Shown here: piece after piece, positions 34,385 to 43,205 of the stretch
Position numbering within the stretch: the first letter of the stretch is position 1
How the letters are laid out: every line of letters starts with the position of its first letter
From: Pelosinus sp.
GTDB taxonomy: Bacteria > Bacillota > Negativicutes > Propionisporales > Propionisporaceae
Assembly (NCBI GenBank): GCA_021372375.1
Contig: JAJFUN010000193.1
Coordinates: 1-58,033, forward strand
Direction of reading: 5' to 3'
DNA: 58,033 nucleotides
The notes under the pieces: model-generated
The model's input: only the letters and a program-made list of their open reading frames with translations
What the model was told of the DNA's origin: nothing
Database searches by the model: none
Position numbers and translations under genes: made by a program

Positions 34385-34406
34385 TTGAATTCCTCCTAGA
34401 TTTTCC

Positions 34407-35342
34407 TTATTTTTTCCCCATGAAAAGCGCCATAATGGCTTTTTGTACATGGAGACGGTTTTCTGCTTCATCAAAAACAACAGACTGAGGGCCTTCCATT
34501 ACTTCGTCAGTAATTTCTTCACCACGGTGCGCTGGCAGACAATGAAGCACGATAGCCCCCTTATTTGCTGCAGCCATTACTTCATTATTTACCTGGAAAC
34601 CCTTAAAAGCTTTAGCGCGAATGGCCTGTTCGCTTTCCTGCCCCATACTTGCCCAGACATCAGTGTAAATTACATCAGCGCCTTTGGCCGCTGCCAGCGG
34701 GTCATTAAGAAGCGTAACGGTGCTGCCTGTTGCCTTAGCATCTTCCTTAGCCTCAGCCACAATCTCAGCATCCGGCTCATACCCTTTAGGCGTAGCTGCC
34801 GAAATATCCATACCTACTTTTACGCAGGCCTGCATAAGTGCATTAACCATATTATTGCCATCACCGATATAGGCCATTTTGAGTCCCTTTAAGGAACCCT
34901 TATATTCGAGTACCGTAAAGATATCTGTCAGCGCCTGACAAGGATGAAGTAAATCGGTAAGTCCGTTAATAATCGGAATTGTCGAATGCGCCGCCAATTC
35001 CTTTACATTATCATGAGAAAAGGTTCGAATCATTATCCCATCCACATAACGTGACAGCACTCTCGCTGTATCTTGTATAGGTTCGCCGCGGCCAATCTGG
35101 AGATCCTTAGAACTTAAGAAAAGGGCCATGCCCCCCAGCTGCCACATGCCAACTTCAAAGGAAACACGTGTACGAGTCGACGCTTTGGAAAAAATCATGC
35201 CCAGTGTTTTGCCTTTCAAGAGATGATGTTCTTCCCCGCGCTTTTTTTTTGCCTTTAAATCCTTGGCAAGATCTAGTATCTCAAATACTTCGCTTTGTGA
35301 TAAATCATGGATAGATAGTAAATCCTTCCTCTGTATTCCCAT
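34407..35342 (-). CDS. argF: ornithine carbamoyltransferase
   Basis: A 311-aa anabolic OTCase making citrulline from ornithine and carbamoyl phosphate. Carbamoyl-phosphate motif STRTRVSFE, ornithine/CP motif [10 protein letters not shown] and catalytic HCLPAHRG are all present. It is the first gene of an argF-argG-argH unit: it has its own consensus promoter and follows a terminator behind argD. Confidence 0.98.
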   Translation of the reverse strand: MGIQRKDLLSIHDLSQSEVFEILDLAKDLKAKKKRGEEHHLLKGKTLGMIFSKASTRTRVSFEVGMWQLGGMALFLSSKDLQIGRGEPIQDTARVLSRYVDGIMIRTFSHDNVKELAAHSTIPIINGLTDLLHPCQALTDIFTVLEYKGSLKGLKMAYIGDGNNMVNALMQACVKVGMDISAATPKGYEPDAEIVAEAKEDAKATGSTVTLLNDPLAAAKGADVIYTDVWASMGQESEQAIRAKAFKGFQVNNEVMAAANKGAIVLHCLPAHRGEEITDEVMEGPQSVVFDEAENRLHVQKAIMALFMGKK

Positions 35343-35362
35343 GGTAATACCCTCTCTTTCAA

Positions 35363-35391
35363 ATTATACAAACAATAACATTAAGTGTCAA
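35363..35391 (-). promoter_or_regulatory. consensus sigma-A promoter of argF
   Basis: On the minus strand TTGACA (35386-35391), a 17-nt spacer and TATAAT (35363-35368): perfect in both hexamers and spacing, about 20 nt before argF's ATG. No convincing ARG box overlaps it. Confidence 0.85.
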
Positions 35392-35401
35392 AAAAAATAA
35401 A

Positions 35402-35441
35402 AAATCGTTCGGTGTTACTCTATGCGTCTGCCGAACGATTT
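35402..35441 (-). terminator. terminator after argD
   Basis: AAATCGTTCGG and CCGAACGATTT form a perfect 11-bp stem with an 18-nt loop, followed on minus by a T-rich tract (TTTATTTTTTTT) that runs into the -35 box of argF. It lies 8 nt after the argD stop and divides the arg cluster. Confidence 0.85.
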
Positions 35442-35449
35442 ATCTATAA

Positions 35450-36649
35450 TTACTGTTCAGCTAAGGTTTCATCTAATACTTTCAGTACTTCATCAATATG
35501 GGCTTTGGTAATGTTGAGCGGTGGTAAAAACCTAAGGACATCGCCTGCGGTACAATTAATGATAGCCCCTTTTTCAAGGCAGCGGTTGACAATATCTTTG
35601 CCTGGTTTGGTTAATTTAGCACCAATCATCAGTCCTTTACCCCGTACCTCGGTAATTAACGCCGGATATTTACTTTTTAGCTTGTTAAGGCCTGCCTTCA
35701 TATACTCGCCCATGGCTTTAGCATTATCAAGAAGCTTTTCCTCGTCCATTACTTTAAAAACAGCGTTCGCTGCAGCGCAGGCTAATGGATTGCCGCCAAA
35801 GGTTGTGCCATGGTCGCCAGCGTGAAAAGCAGCTGCTGCTTTTTCTGTCGCCAGCACAGCTCCTGTCGGCACGCCGCCAGCCAGTCCCTTGGCTACAGAT
35901 ACAATGTCTGGTTTAATACCATACAGCTGATAAGCGAACATTTTACCAGTTCTACCCATACCTGTTTGAATTTCATCGACAATTAAGAGTGCGCCGGTTT
36001 CATCACACAGCTTACGCACACCTGCAAGATATCCTTCATCCGGCACATACACGCCGCCTTCCCCTTGAATAGGTTCAAGCATAATAGCTGCGGTGCGCTC
36101 TTTGGATACTACAGCCTTCAGCGCCGCTAGATCATTAAACGGTACATATTTAAAGCCTTCCGGTAGCGGTTCATAGCCATGATGGAATTTATCCTGTCCG
36201 GTTGCGGTCAAAGTCGCAAGTGTCCGGCCATGAAATGAGTTCGTAGCTGTAATAATATCAACTTTGTCAGGGCTGATGGACTTGGCATACTTACGAGCCA
36301 GCTTAATCGCGCCTTCATTGGCTTCCGCACCGCTGTTGGCCATAAATACCCTGTCCATACCACTTACTTCGGTAAGTTTCTTAGAAAGGAGCGCCATTTC
36401 TTCAGTATAATACAAATTGGAACAGTGAATCATTTTCCCGGCCTGTGTGCTAATGGCTTTTACTAAAGCCGGATGCGCATGCCCTAGCACATTTACCGCA
36501 ATACCACCTAAGAAATCGATATATTTTTTTCCTTCATTATCGTAAACATAAACACCCTCACCATGGGAAAGCACAATCTGATAGCGGGCAAATACCTGCA
36601 TGTAATGCTGTCCCTCGGTGCTGATTACTGCCTCTTTACTCATACTCAT
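35450..36649 (-). CDS. argD: acetylornithine aminotransferase
   Basis: A 399-aa PLP enzyme converting N-acetylglutamate semialdehyde to acetylornithine. The PLP-binding Lys is in VSVAKGLAGGVPTGA, with the Asp motif LIVDEIQTGMGRTGK upstream; NSGAEANEGAIKLAR is also typical. Length is normal. Its ATG follows the argB stop by 1 nt, with GGGGCG before it, so it is coupled to argB. Terminator 35402-35441 follows. Confidence 0.97.
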   Translation of the reverse strand: MSMSKEAVISTEGQHYMQVFARYQIVLSHGEGVYVYDNEGKKYIDFLGGIAVNVLGHAHPALVKAISTQAGKMIHCSNLYYTEEMALLSKKLTEVSGMDRVFMANSGAEANEGAIKLARKYAKSISPDKVDIITATNSFHGRTLATLTATGQDKFHHGYEPLPEGFKYVPFNDLAALKAVVSKERTAAIMLEPIQGEGGVYVPDEGYLAGVRKLCDETGALLIVDEIQTGMGRTGKMFAYQLYGIKPDIVSVAKGLAGGVPTGAVLATEKAAAAFHAGDHGTTFGGNPLACAAANAVFKVMDEEKLLDNAKAMGEYMKAGLNKLKSKYPALITEVRGKGLMIGAKLTKPGKDIVNRCLEKGAIINCTAGDVLRFLPPLNITKAHIDEVLKVLDETLAEQ

Positions 36650-36650
36650 A

Positions 36651-37556
36651 TTATTTCGCCCCTTTTACGTCTTGTACAATCTCTGTGCCGATACCACTTG
36701 AAGTAAATATTTCAAGCAGCAAGGAATGCGGCTGACGACCGTCAATGATATGCGCCTTGCCCGCTCCCCCAGAGAGGGCCCTGACACATGCCTCAATCTT
36801 TGGTATCATACCGCCGTCAATGATGCCTTCGCGAATCATAGCTTTAGCCTCATAAAAGGTTAAGGTCGAAATAAAGCTGCTCTTATCCTTAAAATCCTGG
36901 TACACGCCTTCCACATCTGTAAGCAACATTAGTTTTTCCGCTTGCAAAGCTCCTGCTACTTCGCCTGCCACATAATCTGCGTTAATATTATAGGTGGCGC
37001 CATCAACGCCGACGCCAACAGGCGCGATAACCGGAATATAGCCGCCTTTTAACAAATCATTGATAACAGCCACATTAATTTTACATACATCACCGACATA
37101 GCCGATATCAACTTGTTTTTCTATGCCGTCTTCATATACGGTGGCTAAATGTTTCTGGGCTTCAATCAGTCCGCCATCCTTGCCGCTAAGACCAATGGCC
37201 TTAGCCCCTTTGCAATTAAGCAGCGAAACAATTTCGGTATTGATTTTGCCGACAAGCACCATTTCCGCTATTTGTACAGTTTCAGCATCTGTTACCCTGA
37301 GGCCACTGATAAATTCGGTTTTTTTACCAAGCTGCTTTAAAAAGCCGGTTATTTCCGGGCCCCCGCCGTGCACGACAACAGGATTCATACCTACATACTT
37401 CATCAGGATAATATCCTGCATTACTTTCTCTTTTAGTTCTTCATTAATCATGGCATTGCCGCCGTATTTAATAACAACAGTCTTGCCGGAAAATTGCTGC
37501 ATATAAGGCAGCGTTTCTATCAGTACTGCTGCGGTCTGTTCCGGTGTATTAATCAC
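36651..37556 (-). CDS. argB: acetylglutamate kinase
   Basis: A 301-aa amino-acid kinase that phosphorylates N-acetylglutamate. Motifs: VVIKYGGNAM (Lys at phosphate site), VVHGGGPEITG, and GLSGKDGGL; the C-terminal GGMIPKIEACVRAL and AHIIDGR are family features. Start is GTG at 37556 with AAGGAGG 8 nt upstream. It may be inhibited by arginine, as in other species with the cyclic (argJ) pathway; the sequence alone does not prove that. Confidence 0.97.
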   Translation of the reverse strand: MINTPEQTAAVLIETLPYMQQFSGKTVVIKYGGNAMINEELKEKVMQDIILMKYVGMNPVVVHGGGPEITGFLKQLGKKTEFISGLRVTDAETVQIAEMVLVGKINTEIVSLLNCKGAKAIGLSGKDGGLIEAQKHLATVYEDGIEKQVDIGYVGDVCKINVAVINDLLKGGYIPVIAPVGVGVDGATYNINADYVAGEVAGALQAEKLMLLTDVEGVYQDFKDKSSFISTLTFYEAKAMIREGIIDGGMIPKIEACVRALSGGAGKAHIIDGRQPHSLLLEIFTSSGIGTEIVQDVKGAK

Positions 37557-37588
37557 TTTTAGGGCCTCCTTTTTACAAAAAAGTCATT

Positions 37589-37615
37589 GTCATGGTAGCC
37601 TCAGGCCACCATGAC
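37589..37615 (-). other. intercistronic hairpin between argJ and argB
   Basis: GTCATGGT and ACCATGAC with inner GCC/GGC form a stable stem with one mismatch and a 3-nt loop. The minus strand has CTTTTTT a few nt later, so it may attenuate or simply shape the message in the 95-nt gap. Confidence 0.5.
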
Positions 37616-37650
37616 AGATAATTTTAAAACTATTTAACTGGAAAGAACTA

Positions 37651-38859
37651 TCAGGTATGATATTCCCCATTAATTTTAACATACTCATAAGAAAAGTCAC
37701 AAGTCCAGACAGTAGCTGTAGCACTGCCCTGCCCTAAATCAACAGTCACGCTAATATCATGCTCAGCCATTACCGCTCTTAGCGCCTGTTCATCAAAGCT
37801 GGCGCCGAGGCCCTTTTTCACAATGGTAATACCGCCAATAGAAAGGGTCGCAGTTTCCGGCTGGGATTTAGCCCCCGAATAACCTACCGCACATAAAATC
37901 CGCCCCCAGTTTGGATCCTGACCGAAGAAAGCTGTCTTAACAAGAGGTGATTTAGCAATCGCCATGGCGGCAGTTTTAGCATCAGTAAAATCTACAGCAC
38001 CCTTCACAGTAACTTCGAGGAATTTGGTAGCACCTTCTCCGTCATGCGCCACTTGCTTGGCTAAATAAATGCAGATTTCTTTAAGTGCGGCTGCAAAAGT
38101 TTCATAAGCTGCGCCCTCAGCCCTTTCAATAACCGGATTTTCTGCTGCCCCGTTTGCCAGTACTGCTAATGTATCATTTGTACTGGTATCACCGTCAACA
38201 GTTACCATATTGAAGGAAACATTCACAGCATCGGTCAGTGCCTTTTTGAGTACAGGTGCGGCCACCGCAGCATCTGTTGTAATACAAGACAGCATTGTCG
38301 CCATATTAGGATGAATCATGCCTGAACCTTTGGCAATACCGGCAATGCGAACTTTCTTACCGGCTAGTTCAAATTCATACGCGCACGATTTAGGGAAAGT
38401 ATCTGTAGTCATAATAGCCAGTGTGGCATTTTTAGCGCCGTCTGTGGACAGTGCCTTGGCCGCCTGTTTGATGCCTGTCTCGAGTTTATCCATCGGCAGC
38501 GTCACACCAATAATACCTGTTGAAGCAATAAGTACCTGGTCATCAGGTACATTTAACGCCGCTGCGGTGATATGCGCCATGGCTTTGGCATCTATAAGAC
38601 CCTGCTCACCGGTGCAGGCATTGGCGCAGCCTGAGTTTATGACAATCGCCGAAGCCTGACCCTTATCGGCCACCTCACGTGATACGATAACCGGTGCAGC
38701 TGCCATTGTATTTTGCGTAAATACCGCTGCCGCTGCTGCCGGAATACTGCTATATATTAAAGCAACATCTTCTTTGCCGCTTTTTTTAAGACCTGCTTTG
38801 ACACCTGCTGCCGTAAAACCTTTAGGCGCAGCAATACCGCCTGTAATTTCTTTTAACAT
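37651..38859 (-). CDS. argJ: bifunctional ornithine acetyltransferase/N-acetylglutamate synthase
   Basis: A 402-aa ArgJ that recycles the acetyl group from acetylornithine to glutamate and may also use acetyl-CoA. It is made as a precursor that cuts itself before the Thr of the M-A-T-M-L motif (HPNMATMLS here), giving alpha and beta chains. The oxyanion region and DGDTSTNDT motif follow. Start MLKEITGGIAAPKGF at 38859 has GGAGGGGG upstream; the frame extends 22 codons further back into the argC end. Its presence shows the cyclic arginine pathway. Confidence 0.97.
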   Translation of the reverse strand: MLKEITGGIAAPKGFTAAGVKAGLKKSGKEDVALIYSSIPAAAAAVFTQNTMAAAPVIVSREVADKGQASAIVINSGCANACTGEQGLIDAKAMAHITAAALNVPDDQVLIASTGIIGVTLPMDKLETGIKQAAKALSTDGAKNATLAIMTTDTFPKSCAYEFELAGKKVRIAGIAKGSGMIHPNMATMLSCITTDAAVAAPVLKKALTDAVNVSFNMVTVDGDTSTNDTLAVLANGAAENPVIERAEGAAYETFAAALKEICIYLAKQVAHDGEGATKFLEVTVKGAVDFTDAKTAAMAIAKSPLVKTAFFGQDPNWGRILCAVGYSGAKSQPETATLSIGGITIVKKGLGASFDEQALRAVMAEHDISVTVDLGQGSATATVWTCDFSYEYVKINGEYHT

Positions 38860-38890
38860 TTTATTTTCCCCCTCCAAGATGGTGTTTTCC

Positions 38891-39922
38891 TTATGGATAT
38901 AACGGCGCCTGCTCAAGCCCGACATGTTCCTCTAAGCCAAATAAAATATTGAGACTTTGTACCGCCTGACCGGAAGAGCCCTTTACCAGATTATCAATAA
39001 CCGACATTACAATAACGCGGCCGGAATGCTGATCAAGCTGCCAACCGATATTACAGAAATTGCTGCCGCGTACGTGCTTAGTCGCCGGGCTTACGCCGCG
39101 GCCTGCAAGGCGTACAAAGTACTCGTCTTTATATAAATCATAAAAAGCAGCATCAATATCATCCATGGTTACGCCTGGTTTTAATGCAGAATAGGAAGTA
39201 CTGAGTATGCCGCGCGCCATGGGAATAAGGTGCGGCACAAAGGTAATCAGCGTATTCTCACCGGCCATATCTGTCAGTACCTCTTCAATTTCCGGCATAT
39301 GACGATGACCTGCTACACTATAGGCTGTAAGATTATCATACATTTCGGTAAAGTGACTGCTGAGTTTCAAGCTACGGCCTGCGCCCGAAATACCGGACTT
39401 AGAATCCACAACAATGGATTTTGGCTCAATGAGTTTGGCCTTTAAAAGCGGGGTCAAGGCCAAAATTGCTGCTGTACAATGACAGCCTGCATTACCGATA
39501 ATATCGGCTTTTTTAATCTGATTGCGGTATAATTCCGGCAAACCATAAGCCGAATTCGCGTTTTCATGTGTATGCTCGACCTTATACCATTTTTCATAAA
39601 TCTTTTTATCAGAAAAGCGATAATCCGCCCCGAGGTCAATAACCTTAACCCCCTGCGGCACAAGTTTTTGTGCCAGCTTCATAGCATGCCCGTGCGGCAG
39701 TCCCACAAATACGACATCACTTTCAGCCAATTTTTCTTCTTCCTGCATACTAATTAATTTCTTATCATAAATGGCAGTCAGGTGCGGATAAATGCTAGCT
39801 ATCTCGGTCCCTGTACTGCTTTCGGAAGTAATATGTATAATTTCAGCTTGCGGGTGATTGTGAAGTATCCGTAAAAGCTCGGCACCCGTATAACCTGTTG
39901 CGCCAACAATACTAACTTTCAT
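38891..39922 (-). CDS. argC: N-acetyl-gamma-glutamyl-phosphate reductase
   Basis: A 343-aa NADPH-dependent enzyme. The nucleotide loop VGATGYTGAELLRIL and DLGADYRF are standard. The catalytic Cys lies in NAGCHCTAAILAL; most relatives have NPGC(Y/F)PT, so the Pro and the aromatic residue after Cys are changed here. The general-base His region (YSVAGHRHMPEIEE) is normal. First gene of the argCJBD unit with AGAGGTGG before ATG and a promoter with an ARG-box-like site upstream. Confidence 0.96.
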   Translation of the reverse strand: MKVSIVGATGYTGAELLRILHNHPQAEIIHITSESSTGTEIASIYPHLTAIYDKKLISMQEEEKLAESDVVFVGLPHGHAMKLAQKLVPQGVKVIDLGADYRFSDKKIYEKWYKVEHTHENANSAYGLPELYRNQIKKADIIGNAGCHCTAAILALTPLLKAKLIEPKSIVVDSKSGISGAGRSLKLSSHFTEMYDNLTAYSVAGHRHMPEIEEVLTDMAGENTLITFVPHLIPMARGILSTSYSALKPGVTMDDIDAAFYDLYKDEYFVRLAGRGVSPATKHVRGSNFCNIGWQLDQHSGRVIVMSVIDNLVKGSSGQAVQSLNILFGLEEHVGLEQAPLYP

Positions 39923-39944
39923 TCTTCCACCTCTTTCTTTTATA

Positions 39945-39973
39945 ATTATACATCTTCATGAATATTAATGCAA
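39945..39973 (-). promoter_or_regulatory. promoter of argC overlapped by an ARG-box-like operator
   Basis: On the minus strand TTGCAT (39968-39973), a 17-nt spacer and TATAAT (39945-39950) lie 23 nt before argC. The plus-strand sequence CATGAATATTAATGCAA (39957-39973) is close to the Bacillus AhrC/ArgR box (CATGAATAAAAATGCAA type) and covers the -35 and part of the spacer, so arginine-bound ArgR would block it. Confidence 0.7.
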
Positions 39974-40002
39974 CTGTTTTTTGTATACATTACGGAGTTA
40001 TG

Positions 40003-40083
40003 GGCCATGGGTTATGGGTTGTGAGCTAAAGCCTTGGATGCTTCTTCATATAACTCGTAACCCATAGCTCACAGCCAATAGCC
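40003..40083. repeat. palindromic intergenic repeat (family of 50769-50834)
   Basis: GGGTTATGGGTTGTGAGCTAAAG on the left pairs with CGTAACCCATAGCTCACAGCC on the right to give a long hairpin. The same ATAACTCGTAA(C/A)CCA core and GAGCTATGGG arms recur at 50769-50834. It abuts the early stop codon of the radical SAM gene to its right. Confidence 0.65.
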
Positions 40084-40088
40084 TGCTT

Positions 40089-40940
40089 TTATACATTCCC
40101 TAAATATACATACTTAAGATATTTCTGTGCTGCTTCTTGCGCTCTAATAAGCGTCTCCTTGCTGGTTGCCGGAATATTCATTTTATACTGAGGAAAATAG
40201 CGCGATAAATGAAGCGGCATCGCAGGGTCAATGGATGCCAGCCATTTGGCAAGCTGGCCAATTTCTGCGGAAGTTTCATTTAGCCCCGGAATGATCAGGG
40301 TAGTAATTTCGACATGACAATGCCTTGCCGCAAGTTCTACGGTTCGCTTGACAGCCGATAACTGACCAGCGCAATACTCGCGGTAAAAATCATTTTGAAA
40401 GGCTTTAACATCAATATTCATGGCATCAATATAGGGCAGCAGCTTATAAAGCGGCTCTTCATTAATATACCCATTGGTAACAAGCACATTTTTTAGCCCA
40501 GCTGCTTTGGCAAGCGCTGCGGTATCAAAAATATATTCATACCAAACACTTGGCTCAGAATAAGTGTACGCAAGGCCAATATTACCACTTTCCTTTAGTT
40601 TTAAAGCCTCTTTTACCGCCTGACTTGGTAAAAGCTCTGTTGTCTCAGGCTGAGCCTGCGCCAAATGCCAATTCTGACAAAACTGACAGGTAAAATTACA
40701 GCCCCAGGTACCTAATGACAGAATAAGACTGCCTGGATAAAAGTGATACAATGGCTTTTTTTCAATTGGATCAAGGGCAATTGCCGCACATCTGGCATAA
40801 TTCATTGTATATAGAATATTATTTTTATTCTGCCGCACGCGGCAAAAGCCGGCTTGTCCTTCCCCAATTGAACACTCTCTAGGACAAAGGCCGCATACTA
40901 CTTTGTCCCCATGCTGTTTATAATAAAGCGCCTGGCGCAT
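40089..40940 (-). CDS. amrS: AmmeMemoRadiSam system radical SAM enzyme (short form)
   Basis: A 283-aa radical SAM protein, 43 to 60 residues shorter than most family members I know (about 330). An N-terminal CGLCPRECSIGEGQAGFC motif (zinc/Fe-S-like Cys) precedes the radical SAM cluster motif GCNFTCQFCQNW (C-x3-C-x2-C) and LVTNGYINEEPL, DAMNIDVKAF. It ends at YVYLGNV with a stop, whereas relatives continue with a GNxYCPxCG-like zinc tail; the palindromic repeat 40003-40083 begins just beyond. The gene follows the Memo-AMMECR1 fusion by 20 nt and forms its operon. Function in bacteria is not established. The gene symbol is descriptive. Confidence 0.85.
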   Translation of the reverse strand: MRQALYYKQHGDKVVCGLCPRECSIGEGQAGFCRVRQNKNNILYTMNYARCAAIALDPIEKKPLYHFYPGSLILSLGTWGCNFTCQFCQNWHLAQAQPETTELLPSQAVKEALKLKESGNIGLAYTYSEPSVWYEYIFDTAALAKAAGLKNVLVTNGYINEEPLYKLLPYIDAMNIDVKAFQNDFYREYCAGQLSAVKRTVELAARHCHVEITTLIIPGLNETSAEIGQLAKWLASIDPAMPLHLSRYFPQYKMNIPATSKETLIRAQEAAQKYLKYVYLGNV

Positions 40941-40959
40941 GCCTCATTCCTCCCGCAGC

Positions 40960-42324
40960 CTATTGATAGCGCGTTACTGTAAAGCGGTAAACCTCCGCTT
41001 GCTCCTCGGACCGAATTCCGGCTTTCTCTTTAGCGATACTTAGCTGCTCTTCTACCGTATTTACCCCTTCGAGCATCGGCAATAAGAGGCCTGTACGCAT
41101 GCCTTTTTTCACTATGACTCCATACCGCGCCGGATCTAGTTCCTCTATACTGCTAATGCCTTCCGGCTCTGATAAAATATCAACCGAAATATCGATACCG
41201 GTTAGTTCCTCTGTCACTACCGGGGTAAACCGAGGATCCTTAGTTGCAGCCTTTACGGCATTATGAATGACTTCTTCGGCAATGGTGGCCTCAGTGGACA
41301 AAAATGTACCAATACAGCCGCGGAGCCGCCCGCCTTTTTTCAAAGATACAAACACACCGGCCCGGCCAGAGAGCAGCGGCGATAATTTTTCCGGTACAGC
41401 CATCAGTTCATGATGCTCTAAATAATATTCAAGGCTTTGTCTGGCCAGCTGAGCCGGCTCGCTAATCTTTTGTCTGGCCTTTTTTTGCTTGGCCTTTGCG
41501 TTATTAAGTTCGGCAATAACTACCCCATAGCCGACACCAAACGGCCCCTCATAGGACAATACCTCAGCCTTTGCTGAAAGTCCCCCAAGAACGCCTAGCA
41601 AAAACACGGCCGGTCTAAGCCCGCACTCGCCTGCTTCTTCGATTAGCGTCCTTTCCATACCAAGCAGTGACTTTATATCTAAATGCTCCATCGCCGCCAA
41701 AAGCTTTTGGTCAAATTCCTGTCCGCGCGGACTATAGCCAGCCGGGGCGTCCGGCACCAAGCGATGTGATAAATCACCTGATGCAATAACCGCTACCTTT
41801 TTATCAATAATGCCAATAGCCGCCTGCACGGCCTTGCCAAATGTATACATTTCCTCATATGGTAGCATGCCAATGGATAAATGCACAAGCTGTCCCTTAA
41901 AACCGGCCTGATGCAAATAATATAAAGGTACTAACGCCCCATGATCAAGCGACAAACTTAAACGATAATTTTTAGCAACTTCATCCGTCAGCTCCAGCAA
42001 ATTAACACCCAGCCGTTCGGCTTTCCTGATAATTTGCTTGATTAATAGCCCATCTGTTTCAAACCCCAAGTTCACTTCCGGTACGCCAAAAGCCGCCAGG
42101 TTTCCCTTGAGGCGGGGATGAATACTAATACTCACTGCATCTTGAAATACCGGACCATGCGGTGTAATAAGCACTATGGTCTGCGGGTTATGTTCCTTAA
42201 TCCGCTCCGCTGCCGCTTTAACCGCTGAAACAGTGGCTGTTATTTTAGCGAGTTCCTCTTTTCCAACCTCTGGAATCATAATTGGCGGATGCGGCAGCAA
42301 CGCACAGGCTACCAAATTATCCAT
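40960..42324 (-). CDS. AmmeMemoRadiSam system fusion AmrB-AmrA (Memo-AMMECR1)
   Basis: A 454-aa fusion. Residues about 1-270 are a Memo/DODA-type dioxygenase-like domain (HPPIMIPEVG near the start, TPHGP, SLDHGALVPLYYL, ASGDLSHRL; His residues form a metal site). Residues about 285-454 are an AMMECR1 domain (GRAGVFVSLKKGGRLRGCIG with the LRGCIG signature). In many species the two are separate genes; here they are one. Start at 42324 (MDNLVACALLPHPPI) has GGGAG 8 nt upstream; the frame extends 10 codons further. It precedes the radical SAM gene. Confidence 0.9.
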   Translation of the reverse strand: MDNLVACALLPHPPIMIPEVGKEELAKITATVSAVKAAAERIKEHNPQTIVLITPHGPVFQDAVSISIHPRLKGNLAAFGVPEVNLGFETDGLLIKQIIRKAERLGVNLLELTDEVAKNYRLSLSLDHGALVPLYYLHQAGFKGQLVHLSIGMLPYEEMYTFGKAVQAAIGIIDKKVAVIASGDLSHRLVPDAPAGYSPRGQEFDQKLLAAMEHLDIKSLLGMERTLIEEAGECGLRPAVFLLGVLGGLSAKAEVLSYEGPFGVGYGVVIAELNNAKAKQKKARQKISEPAQLARQSLEYYLEHHELMAVPEKLSPLLSGRAGVFVSLKKGGRLRGCIGTFLSTEATIAEEVIHNAVKAATKDPRFTPVVTEELTGIDISVDILSEPEGISSIEELDPARYGVIVKKGMRTGLLLPMLEGVNTVEEQLSIAKEKAGIRSEEQAEVYRFTVTRYQ

Positions 42325-42373
42325 ATCAGCATCTCCCTTATCAAATACCACCATCTATAGCACAATTCTCTCG

Positions 42374-43087
42374 TTATCTTGCCACCGCATGGTCAAAATG
42401 ATACGCCATAGCCTTGGCAATCTGGACGGCTAACCGTTGTTGGTAACTTTCGTCCCGTAATTGTGCCGCCTCATTTGCATTGGTAATATATCCGGTTTCT
42501 ACCAAGATACCCGGAATAGTAGTTGCATTCAACACCAATATATTTAAATCCTGCTTAGCTTGTCGTTTATTGCCAGGCGGAAAATTTTTTAAAGCCTGCT
42601 GCATAATTTCCGCCAGCAGTTTATTATCAGCTAGTTTATTATTATAAAATACCTGCGCGCCAAAGAGTCCGGTCTCACGAATTGCATTGCAGTGAATGCT
42701 GACAAACAAATTGGCGCCGGAATTATTTATGAGCGCTACCCGTTTTAATAAATCATTTCGCTTGCCGCCTTTGCCGCGGGTATAATAGTCCATATCACTA
42801 TTTCTAGTTAGTGTGGCCGCACCGCCATGCTCTGCGATAATTTTTTCAAGTTTAGCCGCAATAGCGAGCGTAATTTCTTTTTCTATTGCCCCGTTGCCGC
42901 TTGCCCCGCTGTCAATGCCGCCATGCCCTGGATCAATCATAATACTTTTTCCCTGCAATACATCTAAATTAGCCTTATCAACATCATCAAAGGTAAAATA
43001 GGCAAAAGTCAGCCAATTGATGACGATAGCCGCCAGCCCCCAGGCGAAAGTGCGATAAAGTATCTTTTGCCGTATCGTTACCAGCAA
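42374..43087 (-). CDS. cwlD: N-acetylmuramoyl-L-alanine amidase, CwlD-like
   Basis: A 237-aa amidase_3 enzyme. A membrane or signal segment lies near the start (TFAWGLAAIVINWLTFAYFT). Zinc ligands are in IMIDPGHGGIDSGASG (His), EKEITLAIA (Glu) and LFVSIHCNAI (His), with catalytic Glu in ILVETGYITN. CwlD removes the peptide side chain during spore cortex muramic-lactam formation, suggesting sporulation. The most likely start is TTG at 43087, 8 nt after AAGGGGG; the frame begins 15 codons earlier at an ATG without a site. Divergent from the GT51 gene. Confidence 0.82.
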   Translation of the reverse strand: MLVTIRQKILYRTFAWGLAAIVINWLTFAYFTFDDVDKANLDVLQGKSIMIDPGHGGIDSGASGNGAIEKEITLAIAAKLEKIIAEHGGAATLTRNSDMDYYTRGKGGKRNDLLKRVALINNSGANLFVSIHCNAIRETGLFGAQVFYNNKLADNKLLAEIMQQALKNFPPGNKRQAKQDLNILVLNATTIPGILVETGYITNANEAAQLRDESYQQRLAVQIAKAMAYHFDHAVAR

Positions 43088-43205
43088 GATGCATTCCCCC
43101 TTTTTACACCTATGGTCATACAAAGTATGCAAAGCAGCCCTTCAATATACCGTCAGTATAGCCAAAATTGACAAGGTAGGTTAAAATTATAGTGAGGTGT
43201 ATGTT

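Noticed and set aside
43168..43194. TTGACA ... TATAGT promoter for the GT51 gene
   Set aside because: The spacer is only 15 nt and transcription would begin inside or after the ribosome binding site.
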